The notes beneath the pieces were generated by a model that saw only the letters and a list, made by a program, of their open reading frames with translations, did no database searches and had not been told where the DNA came from. From assembly GCF_002807685.1 (NCBI RefSeq), contig NZ_PEAX01000006.1, forward strand, positions 62,001 to 126,000: a stretch of 64,000 nt of DNA. Direction: 5' to 3'. Below, in pieces: positions 11,146-18,439 of this stretch (positions are counted from its first letter, which is position 1; each line of letters opens with the position of its first letter). Position numbers and translations under genes: made by a program. Source of the DNA: Neoalteromonas flava. Its GTDB lineage: Bacteria > Pseudomonadota > Gammaproteobacteria > Enterobacterales > Alteromonadaceae.

Positions 11146-11301
11146 TTATAACCTCAATTCCCTGTGACGCAAGGCCTTCCACTCTTCCATTGCAAATTGT
11201 TCGTTATCGACCTTAAACGATATAGGCATAACAGAATGGTTTTTCAGATCGAACTGGATTAACACATTTAGCAATGTTGACCATACTTGAAGTTCAGGCA
11301 T
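11146..11301 (-). CDS. Putative 51-residue protein
   Basis: Unrecognised. The frame from ATG 11301 encodes [20 protein letters not shown] and ends [13 protein letters not shown], a balanced, non-repetitive soluble composition with plausible strand and helix segments. Support: a terminator-like hairpin follows 13 bp after its stop, and it begins 15 bp away from the divergently oriented fructosamine-kinase gene, so coding space is neatly shared. Against: no ribosome-binding site precedes the ATG (nor the alternative ATG at 11325), and the thrS leader overlaps this zone. Confidence 0.4.
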   Translation of the reverse strand: MPELQVWSTLLNVLIQFDLKNHSVMPISFKVDNEQFAMEEWKALRHRELRL

Positions 11302-11316
11302 TGCGAGAACGCAGGT

Positions 11317-12222
11317 ATGTGGCATTTTATCAGCGATACAATTAGCACCGCTATCGGTGACGTTTTCATTTGTGATAGTGCAAAACAAGTAAACCATCAG
11401 CATAACCATGTGAGCTATGTGCTAAAGGGTAGTCAACGCCGCTTTTTTGTTAAATTAAGCACCGGTAAACAACCTCAGGCCGGTAAGAGCCCCCTCGCCT
11501 GCGAAGCAGAGGGATTGCGCGCGCTAGCGTCAACTCAAACCGTGCAATGCCCACGCGTGCTCTGCCATGGCGAATTTTCTGAAAATCAGCAAGACTATGA
11601 ATATTTAGTTATCCAGTACATTTGCTTTAAGTCACCATCGCAGCAGTTATGGCAGGACGCTGGCACCCAGTTAGCGTTACTACACGGCTCTCCTTTACCT
11701 GAATGCTTTGATGGGAACGCGAGCCAGTATGGTTGGGTAACCAATAATTACTTAGGTGCTACTGAACAGATCAATTCCACTAACGCCAATTGGAGTGACT
11801 TCTTCCTGCAAAATCGGATCGAATACTATTTGCGTCAACTCAAGGCCGCGACAAAGGTTGTCAACTCGGCCGTTTTGCAATTAGTCGAGCAACAACTGGC
11901 GCAACATCAACCACAGCCTTGTTTGTTACATGGTGACTTGTGGCACGGCAACATTGGCTTTAGTGCATCGGCTCCCGTCATTTTTGATCCAGCTATATGG
12001 ATTGGTGATCCGGAATGTGATTTGGCGATGGCTGAACTTTTTGGTGGTTTTGCCAAAGTCTTTTTTTCTGCTTATCACCAACAATTACCGGCAAGCTCGG
12101 AGCTCGAGCGTCGTCGGCCCATCTATCAGTTACCGCACGCCTTGAATCATTGGTTAATGTTTGGAGACACCTATCAAGGCATGGTTGAAACGCTGGTTTC
12201 ACGAATAAAGGAAAACGAATAA
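11317..12222 (+). CDS. Fructosamine kinase family protein
   Basis: Member of the fructosamine/ketosamine-3-kinase family (PF03881; E. coli YniA), protein-kinase-like enzymes that phosphorylate sugar-amine adducts and so promote deglycation of proteins. 301 residues from the ATG at 11317; a TTG 10 codons upstream is possible. The catalytic loop LLHGDLWHGNIGF (H205-G206-D207) and the Mg-binding FDPAIWIGDPECDLAMAEL, a family hallmark replacing the usual DFG, are intact; the N-lobe has the RRFFVKLS lysine. In E. coli yniA lies in the same chromosomal neighbourhood as thrS, consistent with the divergent placement here. The physiological substrate is not known. Confidence 0.9.
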   Translation: MWHFISDTISTAIGDVFICDSAKQVNHQHNHVSYVLKGSQRRFFVKLSTGKQPQAGKSPLACEAEGLRALASTQTVQCPRVLCHGEFSENQQDYEYLVIQYICFKSPSQQLWQDAGTQLALLHGSPLPECFDGNASQYGWVTNNYLGATEQINSTNANWSDFFLQNRIEYYLRQLKAATKVVNSAVLQLVEQQLAQHQPQPCLLHGDLWHGNIGFSASAPVIFDPAIWIGDPECDLAMAELFGGFAKVFFSAYHQQLPASSELERRRPIYQLPHALNHWLMFGDTYQGMVETLVSRIKENE

Positions 12223-12296
12223 ACGCGACCTAATTGGTCGAAACTGATATTTAGTGCGTATCTTGTGACATGATGTTTAACCACATTCAAACAACA

Positions 12297-13325
12297 ATGA
12301 CACTAAAGCGCGCTCGAGCAATCTTTTTCCTTCTCGTATGTCTTGCCCTCTCCTGCTTGACGGGTTGTTCCCCTAATCGTGTCTCTACAACGTTAGATGA
12401 GTACGTAGAACGCCTTGCCAGAGTCATGGATGACAAGGCTCCAAACGTCAATTTCACGCCTACTCAAACCTTTCCAAGCAAAGCCGAGCTTAGACAGGAA
12501 GTGCAATCACTCAGTCTCAATGTGCGCGAATTCCTCAATTTACCCAATTGTCGTCTTTCGACTCTGGTCGCAGAGCGCAATACTGCTTTGGGTAAAACCC
12601 AACCACCTTCACAACGTTTTGTCTATGAAGTAACTGTTACCCAGGCACTACAAGAATGTGCTGACACGGCGACCGATGAATCTGTGCAAAAGCAACTACG
12701 AGAGTTGGCCTTTGCGAAACAGTCTCAGTTGAGCGCCAACTACGCAAATCTATTACAAACCAGCGATGAACTGATACTAGCGTTTTCTCAGGCGCAAGGT
12801 GTATTTGCTGGTGATAGCTCTGATGGATTGCACGCTACCATTGCCGCTTTGCAGTACTTAACAGCCGTAAATCCACAACAATCCAGGTTGGCAGTACAAA
12901 GTGAACAATTAGAGGAGCATCTGCAGTCTTTACTGCAACATCGGCTACCCGCTAAATTGTGGCGCACCCAATCGCACCTCGCTGAGAGCCTGCAGACGAT
13001 TAATGCATGGCTGGCTCCGTTATTCAAAGAGTTGAATTGTAAAAGCACCGACGGCGCACAACGAGCGGAGATTTTACGAAATGTGTTTATGCTATTTTTT
13101 GCTGAGCAAATTCAACCGCTGGCAGCACAAGTCAACACCTATCATTACCAGCTATCACCGGTGCTTACTGAATTACTAAAAGCGCCAAATCTATCGCCTA
13201 AATTGCTGGATAGCGTACAACAGCGCATTGATGCTCACGATATATACTCAGCGGCTGTGCGAGAGCATATTGAGTTGTGGCAAGACTTGTTTTCACGTTG
13301 TGCGATAACCGTCACCGCGCAATGA
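12297..13325 (+). CDS. DUF3080 family lipoprotein
   Basis: Uncharacterised lipoprotein of the DUF3080 family. From ATG 12297 (MTLKRARAIFFLLV...) the lipobox is CLTGC with Cys at about residue 24 followed by Ser, so sorting to the outer membrane is likely; an in-frame start at 12270 adds nine residues. Family features are the YVERLARVMD segment, the CRLSTLVAERNTALGKTQPP stretch followed by QRFVYE, and paired Cys residues. Otherwise helical and Gln/Leu-rich, about 342 residues. It follows the fructosamine-kinase gene by about 75 bp on the same strand and may be co-transcribed. Function unknown. Confidence 0.82.
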   Translation: MTLKRARAIFFLLVCLALSCLTGCSPNRVSTTLDEYVERLARVMDDKAPNVNFTPTQTFPSKAELRQEVQSLSLNVREFLNLPNCRLSTLVAERNTALGKTQPPSQRFVYEVTVTQALQECADTATDESVQKQLRELAFAKQSQLSANYANLLQTSDELILAFSQAQGVFAGDSSDGLHATIAALQYLTAVNPQQSRLAVQSEQLEEHLQSLLQHRLPAKLWRTQSHLAESLQTINAWLAPLFKELNCKSTDGAQRAEILRNVFMLFFAEQIQPLAAQVNTYHYQLSPVLTELLKAPNLSPKLLDSVQQRIDAHDIYSAAVREHIELWQDLFSRCAITVTAQ

Positions 13326-13362
13326 GCGACAGGTAAAAAGAGATTCCTTTCGTGCGTTGGAA

Positions 13363-13539
13363 TTACGCGCGCTTTCGCTCGTCTAACGCAGATTCGTTAC
13401 TCGCATCTTCCGCTTGGATTTTCTCCAACTTCTTATATTTGATGATCCGCGCACCAAAGATCCGCTCTACATTTTTGCGACCTAAATACGCAATCGGTGA
13501 ATAGGGATATTTACGTTTGAAAAATTTTGGTAGTTTCAC
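13363..13539 (-). CDS. Small basic protein, 58 residues, unknown
   Basis: GTG start at 13539 with AGAGGG 4 nt upstream, a strong ribosome-binding site. Translation begins MKLPKFFKRKYPYSPIAYLG and ends SALDERKRA: a Lys/Arg-rich, aromatic N-terminal half and a charged helical C-terminal half. It fills most of the gap between the converging DUF3080 and S41-like genes. No family recognised and no hydrophobic segment; the basic N-terminus might bind nucleic acid or a membrane surface, but that is only a guess. Confidence 0.6.
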   Translation of the reverse strand: MKLPKFFKRKYPYSPIAYLGRKNVERIFGARIIKYKKLEKIQAEDASNESALDERKRA

Positions 13540-13891
13540 AATGCCCTCTGCTTTTACTCACTTAAAACAAGGGTCTGCGTAGTTTGAGAAATGTATTGGC
13601 AAAGGATTAACTTGCCGTGCTGCAACAACCGCGATTAGCGCGTTATAAAACAGTAAAAAAACATCCTAAATTCCGTTGACCCGTTGGTAAGTATAGCAAA
13701 TATAAAAAGAAATTTCTTGTTTAATTTAATTCAAACAAAATTCTGTTAATTAAATAAGCCTGTTGTGGTGGATTTTTAAGTAACCCGTTAACCAGCGACG
13801 AGGTTTAGTTCTTGCTTAGAAGCTCTGCATACGCATTCAATACTTTAACTGAACGCATTTCTAGCTGTGGCTGGATTTTTGCGGCATATCG
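13540..13891. other. AT-rich intergenic stretch, no gene seen
   Basis: About 350 bp without a convincing open frame on either strand. It should contain the promoter for the 58-residue gene (a TATAAC -10-like box on the minus strand, revcomp near 13650). On the plus strand a TTGACC near 13676 followed by TATAAA 19 bp later and a weak 5-bp stem with ATTTTT at 13861-13880 could bound a short transcript, but the evidence is thin. Confidence 0.4.
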
Positions 13892-14830
13892 CTATCTGAT
13901 AAGGGTTTGACCAATGAGTCGCTCAGCCTCTGCCAAAGCGTCTTCCAACAAACTTTCAACATCTGGTAGCACACCGGTATTATTCCAACTGTCTTGGTTT
14001 TTAGGATTGAGTATTTCGGCATAAGGCAGAGTTACACTCAAATGCTGGCTGATAGCTTCTGTCCGCGTTAGTTGGCTTAAACCCATGGTAGGTTTTCCTA
14101 TAATAGTTGCACGACCCTCGCTTTTTAATCTATCTAAGAAAAGCTCCCAAGCGCCGGCTAAAAATGGACTCGTGAGAATGAATATCGGGATATCTTGCGC
14201 CACTGGATTATGTGCGCCTTTAGATCGGATTATTAAGTATTCACCGTGACTTAGATGAAGCTTGGCGAGTGGTTCTCCGCTCGGAACAAAATAACCAAGT
14301 AAAAAAGTGATAAAGGATAAAGAACTATGCCCGGCCGTTCTGAGGTCGATAATTAAAGCATCGCTACCGCTAACGAACGTTAGCGAACTATCAAAGATGT
14401 CTTGCCAATCACTTTCGACAAAATCTCCATCAATGGCCAAATAGCCAAGATTGTTGGCGTTCACCCTTGCTTGAACTGCACCGGGAAAGTAGCTAGTGGA
14501 AAAGTTGGTTGGCGATTCATGCTCATCCCGAAAGAGGATCTCAAAACTGGGATCATGGCTGACTGAAAACAGCAAAGATTCTAGTTTCCTTTTCAACCGA
14601 CCAAATGGGTAATGGCCTTCAAATTCTCGGTTCTTCAGAGCGCGAGTTAATGCGATATTCAGCCTCTCGCTTTTTTCAACAGGTAAATAATGCTGGTCAA
14701 TAACACTTTTCAGATTCGCTAGCGCTTTTATCACCTCACTCTGTGCTAGCACAGCCTCATCATGTTGCGCGAATACCTGATTGCTGACCAAGGCGAACAT
14801 GAAGACTATTACAGCCACTATGTTAGACAA
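13892..14830 (-). CDS. S41-family peptidase-like protein lacking the catalytic Ser
   Basis: Exported protein related to the tail-specific protease/IRBP-like S41 family. The TTG at 14830 has AGGA 6 nt upstream and is my preferred start (312 residues); TTG 14845 and ATG 14800 are alternatives. Residues 1-21 form a signal peptide (hydrophobic, ending NQVFA before QHDE). The S41 core is visible: SDALIIDLRTAGHSS, then IFILTSPFLAGAWELFLDRL and RATIIGKPTMG. In family members the LTSxxTFSxxE motif supplies the nucleophile Ser; here the equivalent position reads Gly (LTSPFLAGAWE), while LTS and the later Glu are kept. It is therefore probably not a serine peptidase. The neighbours give no functional clue; it is divergent from the class V PLP gene. 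Confidence 0.75.
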   Translation of the reverse strand: MSNIVAVIVFMFALVSNQVFAQHDEAVLAQSEVIKALANLKSVIDQHYLPVEKSERLNIALTRALKNREFEGHYPFGRLKRKLESLLFSVSHDPSFEILFRDEHESPTNFSTSYFPGAVQARVNANNLGYLAIDGDFVESDWQDIFDSSLTFVSGSDALIIDLRTAGHSSLSFITFLLGYFVPSGEPLAKLHLSHGEYLIIRSKGAHNPVAQDIPIFILTSPFLAGAWELFLDRLKSEGRATIIGKPTMGLSQLTRTEAISQHLSVTLPYAEILNPKNQDSWNNTGVLPDVESLLEDALAEAERLIGQTLIR

Positions 14831-15098
14831 AAGAATTCCTAGCAAGTTGGTTAACCTAAAATATGCTAGCGTCGCGACTTTTTTTCAACCGCAAATACAG
14901 TAACGGATTATGTCACCAATCGAAAACAAAGCCTCCGGACTACATGAAAACAATTTGTTGGTAATATTTTCTACCAAAATAAATTATACAAGTATATTTT
15001 TTCAATCTGCTTCGGGATCAGGTAGATAATTTGTAAAAAATTACTCTACAGATACACATACACTTTCAGCATTCTTAGACTCTCGTTTGTATGGTCCA

Positions 15099-16628
15099 AT
15101 GCTAGCTCAACATTTTGAAAAATTTCGTCAGAATACTATTGGTCATGATTTCGCACTTCAAACAACCGATAAGGCATTAAATATCCTATACGCGGATTGG
15201 ACAGCGAGTGGGCGCTTGTATCAGCCAATTGAAAATTTCATAAGCGAAACGCTTGGCCCTTATATTGCCAATACACACACAGAAACCAACCTGACTGGTT
15301 CAACTATGACGTTGGCCTATCATGAAGCACAAGGGATCATTAAGCGCCATGTCAACGCTAATGACAATGACGCACTCATCTGTGCGGGCTCAGGAATGAC
15401 AACAGTAATCAACAAATTGCAACGCATGATGGGGCTACGGGTTCCTAAACAACTAGCAAAGTCCACCTCAGATCCAACGCGTCCAGTGGTTTTTGTTACG
15501 CACATGGAGCATCATTCAAATCAAACTACATGGAACACGTGCGACGTTGATGTTGAAGTTGTGCGTCGTGGTGATAACGGTCAGCCCTGTCAACAACATT
15601 TACACGCACTCTTGAAACAACATCAGCATCGAGCGCTAAAGATAGGCTCTTTTACTGCATGCAGTAACGTAACCGGTATATGCACCGATTATCACCAACT
15701 TGCCAAAATCATGCATCAATATGGCGGCCTTTGTTTTGTCGACTTCGCCTGCTCCGCTCCCTATGTATCGATCGATATGCATCCAACTGATCCGCTGCAA
15801 AAGCTCGATGCAATTTTCTTCTCACCACACAAATTTTTAGGTGGTCCGGGAAGTTGCGGGGTGCTGATTTTCGACCGTTCCCTGTACGCAACGGAAGTGC
15901 CTGATCAACCGGGTGGAGGAACCGTTACCTGGACCAATCCGTGGGGCCAACAGGGCTTTTATAACGACATCGAAGTCCGCGAAGACGGCGGTACCCCGGG
16001 CTTTCTGCAAACTATACGCGCAGCTTTGGCTATTCAAGTGAAAGAAGCCATGGGCATCGATAAAATGGCACGGCGTGAGAAACAACTTACCGACATTTTA
16101 ATGTCAGGACTTAACGCTATTGATGACATATATCTTCTCGAGCCTGACGTGCACGAGCGCCTGTGTGTTGTGTCTTTTTATTCAACCCGCTGCCATTACA
16201 ACTTGATGGTGCGGTTACTGAACGACAAATTCGGGATACAGGCGCGGGGCGGTTGCAGTTGCGCCGGTACTTATGGCCACATATTACTCAACGTCGATAA
16301 AGCACATTCTGAGTCAATAACAGGAAAAATCGACCAGGGCGACTTATCTGACAAGCCCGGTTGGGTAAGGGTTTCTCTGCATCCAACCAACACTGATGAA
16401 GAAGCACAATTCATAGTACGTGCGGTTGAGGCAGTTATGCGAAATCTAGATCATTGGCAGCAGCAATACGTGTTTAATCGCGCTACTGGCGAATTTATCA
16501 ATGTAATGCCAACCAGTGTGCAAAAAAGTGTGCTTTCGCATTTTGACCCGCTGCAATTACACTCAGCGTTATTCCAAACTAATGCTAACACCGAAAATAA
16601 CTTGCAACGCCCAGTTGTTACATTATAA
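15099..16628 (+). CDS. Class V aminotransferase / cysteine-desulfurase-like PLP enzyme
   Basis: Fold-type I PLP enzyme of about 509 residues, longer than SufS/IscS (about 400). ATG 15099 is preferred to an in-frame TTG at 15087; neither has a clear ribosome-binding site. Motifs: LYADWTASGRLYQPIE at the N-terminus, NTHTETNLTGSTMT, cofactor Asp in CFVDFACSAPY, PLP lysine in FFSPHKFLGGPGSCGVL, and a RGGCSCAGTYGH segment whose cysteines sit near the region that carries the reactive Cys in group II desulfurases. The C-terminal part has GWVRVSLHPTNTDEEA. Cysteine desulfurase or lyase activity is plausible but not established. It is followed by the EEP-HAD lipoprotein gene 71 bp downstream on the same strand. 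Confidence 0.82.
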   Translation: MLAQHFEKFRQNTIGHDFALQTTDKALNILYADWTASGRLYQPIENFISETLGPYIANTHTETNLTGSTMTLAYHEAQGIIKRHVNANDNDALICAGSGMTTVINKLQRMMGLRVPKQLAKSTSDPTRPVVFVTHMEHHSNQTTWNTCDVDVEVVRRGDNGQPCQQHLHALLKQHQHRALKIGSFTACSNVTGICTDYHQLAKIMHQYGGLCFVDFACSAPYVSIDMHPTDPLQKLDAIFFSPHKFLGGPGSCGVLIFDRSLYATEVPDQPGGGTVTWTNPWGQQGFYNDIEVREDGGTPGFLQTIRAALAIQVKEAMGIDKMARREKQLTDILMSGLNAIDDIYLLEPDVHERLCVVSFYSTRCHYNLMVRLLNDKFGIQARGGCSCAGTYGHILLNVDKAHSESITGKIDQGDLSDKPGWVRVSLHPTNTDEEAQFIVRAVEAVMRNLDHWQQQYVFNRATGEFINVMPTSVQKSVLSHFDPLQLHSALFQTNANTENNLQRPVVTL

Positions 16629-16699
16629 CATTTTTTCGACTGATTAATTCTCAGGTGGACGCTATGTTGCCACCCGAGACCCAACCAATAGGAAAAGAA

Positions 16700-18340
16700 A
16701 TGTTATCTGGCAAACGTGCTAGTGTTGCAGCTGCCATAGGTGCAGTTTTGTTCATCACAGGATGTCAATCAACTGCACATTCGAACCAAGTGAGTTCATC
16801 AACAGAAGCGACCGCAGTTAGTCAAACAAACGATACACTGACATTCGCTACTTGGAACGTTGAACACTTAGCATACCCAATCAATCAAGGCTGTAAGCCA
16901 CGAAGTCTGGCTGAACTTAATGAGCTGCAAGACTATGCTCGAACGCTCAATGCTGACGTTGTAGCGTTACAGGAAGTCGCTTCAATAGCTGCCGTTGAGC
17001 AACTATTCCCCAGTAATGAATGGCAAATATTTATCTCGCAACGCCCAGACAGTGAGGCCTATAGTTGTCGGGGTTCACAAGCACCATCAACACAACAGAA
17101 GGTCGCGTTTGCCGTACGCAAAGGTATTGAGGTTCTTGATGCTAAGTCACTTGCTAGTTTTGGTTTGGATTCACCCGGACTGCGTTATGGCTTAGAGCTT
17201 GAGCTTGCCTCCCCACTTGGCACAATCAGCGTGTTAAATGTGCACATGAAAAGCGGCTGCTTCGTTGATAACTTTTCGCGCGCAGATTCAGACGCCTGTA
17301 AAACCTTTGCGCAGCAAGCACCACTGCTGGATGGATGGGTAGAAAGCAAAGAAGCACTGCAGCAACCCTACGTGGTTTTGGGTGATTTTAATCACCGCCT
17401 ATCCGCACCGTACAATCACCTGACCCGCATGTTGACCACTAATACCGATGACTCTGCATCGAGCTTAGTCAACACTACGGGCTCGATGATCGGTTGTCAC
17501 CCCTACTATCCTGCGCCGATTGATCATATCTTCGTTGGCAACATGTCTGTAGATGAGAGTTCTTTGGTCTCCAAAGCTCATCTATTTAAAGATATGCAGC
17601 CAGAGAAAATGCTCAGCGACCATTGTGCAATTAGTTTCGTGTTACAGAAACCACAACTGCCGCTTTCCAGTGCAGTGAAATGGCAGACCACAAGTAAGGA
17701 ATATGCGTTATTGACCGAAAAGGCCTACCGGCAAGCTCAACAGACTATCAAAGGACTCACGTCCCAAGACACACCATGGGTTGTCGTGATGGATATTGAT
17801 GAAACTGTTCTGGACAATAGCCAATATCAGGTCCGCCTCGATCGTAGCGGTCAGACCTACACCTCAGATAGTTGGGCTGCATGGGTAAAAGAAGAAGCGG
17901 CAACGTTAGTCCCAGGTGCAAAAAGCTTTATTCAAACGGTGTTGGACGAAGGTGGTAGTCTAGCGCTGATCACTAACCGCGATCGCTCGTTGGATCAATA
18001 CACGTGGAATAATCTACTCGCACTCGACTTGCCGCTAACCACCGACAATACATGCTTATTAGGGCGCGTGGAAGCGGATAAGACCAGTATTAATCACACG
18101 ACGATAATCAATGATAAGGACTTGCGCCGACAACAGATCAGAGACGGCGTGGCCGAGTGCTATCAATCTGCCAGTTCGCGCGGACAAAACTTGCCTGCAG
18201 CGCGCATTGTTATGCAAGTAGGTGACAATATTGAAGATCTGGAAGGTGTGACCCAAGACGATGCAGACATTCAGGCGATCCTGAAGTCACATGCTGACAC
18301 GTTTATTATGCTGCCTAATCCAATGTATGGTTCATGGTAA
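16700..18340 (+). CDS. Lipoprotein fusing EEP-type nuclease/phosphatase and HAD acid phosphatase
   Basis: 546 residues from ATG 16700, which has AGGA 6 nt upstream; a GTG at 16655 in frame is less likely. Residues 1-22 are a lipoprotein signal with lipobox FITGC. Domain 1 (about 40-315) is an endonuclease/exonuclease/phosphatase fold: TFATWNVEHLAYP (catalytic Asn), VALQEVAS (metal Glu), VVLGDFNHRLS (Asp-x-Asn), and APIDHIFV plus LSDHCAISF (catalytic Asp-His). Domain 2 (about 340-546) is an HAD acid phosphatase of the class B / lipoprotein e(P4) type: VVVMDIDETVLDNSQY (nucleophile Asp, DxDxT), ALITNRDRS (motif II), K in VEADKTSIN, and QVGDNIEDLEG (motif IV). All catalytic residues of both parts look intact. 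Outer-membrane or periplasmic breakdown of nucleic acids, nucleotides or phosphoesters followed by dephosphorylation is inferred. Confidence 0.85.
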   Translation: MLSGKRASVAAAIGAVLFITGCQSTAHSNQVSSSTEATAVSQTNDTLTFATWNVEHLAYPINQGCKPRSLAELNELQDYARTLNADVVALQEVASIAAVEQLFPSNEWQIFISQRPDSEAYSCRGSQAPSTQQKVAFAVRKGIEVLDAKSLASFGLDSPGLRYGLELELASPLGTISVLNVHMKSGCFVDNFSRADSDACKTFAQQAPLLDGWVESKEALQQPYVVLGDFNHRLSAPYNHLTRMLTTNTDDSASSLVNTTGSMIGCHPYYPAPIDHIFVGNMSVDESSLVSKAHLFKDMQPEKMLSDHCAISFVLQKPQLPLSSAVKWQTTSKEYALLTEKAYRQAQQTIKGLTSQDTPWVVVMDIDETVLDNSQYQVRLDRSGQTYTSDSWAAWVKEEAATLVPGAKSFIQTVLDEGGSLALITNRDRSLDQYTWNNLLALDLPLTTDNTCLLGRVEADKTSINHTTIINDKDLRRQQIRDGVAECYQSASSRGQNLPAARIVMQVGDNIEDLEGVTQDDADIQAILKSHADTFIMLPNPMYGSW

Positions 18341-18367
18341 CGCTGTTTCCTGCCCCATTATAAAAAC

Positions 18368-18395
18368 AAAAAGCCCGATATCTATCGGGCTTTTT
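18368..18395. terminator. Bidirectional Rho-independent terminator
   Basis: Stem AAAAAGCCCGAT / ATCGGGCTTTTT with a 4-nt loop, flanked by A and T runs on opposite sides, between the converging EEP-HAD lipoprotein and DUF885 genes. It can end both transcripts. Confidence 0.9.
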
Positions 18396-18439
18396 CAGCA
18401 ACCTTCTGGGGTTTTAGGATTGTACGTCAGTTTTATAAC

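Noticed and set aside
11045-11182. N-terminal extension of ThrS by 46 codons
   Set aside because: [14 protein letters not shown] is the canonical N-terminus and has its own ribosome-binding site; the extension crosses the leader hairpin.
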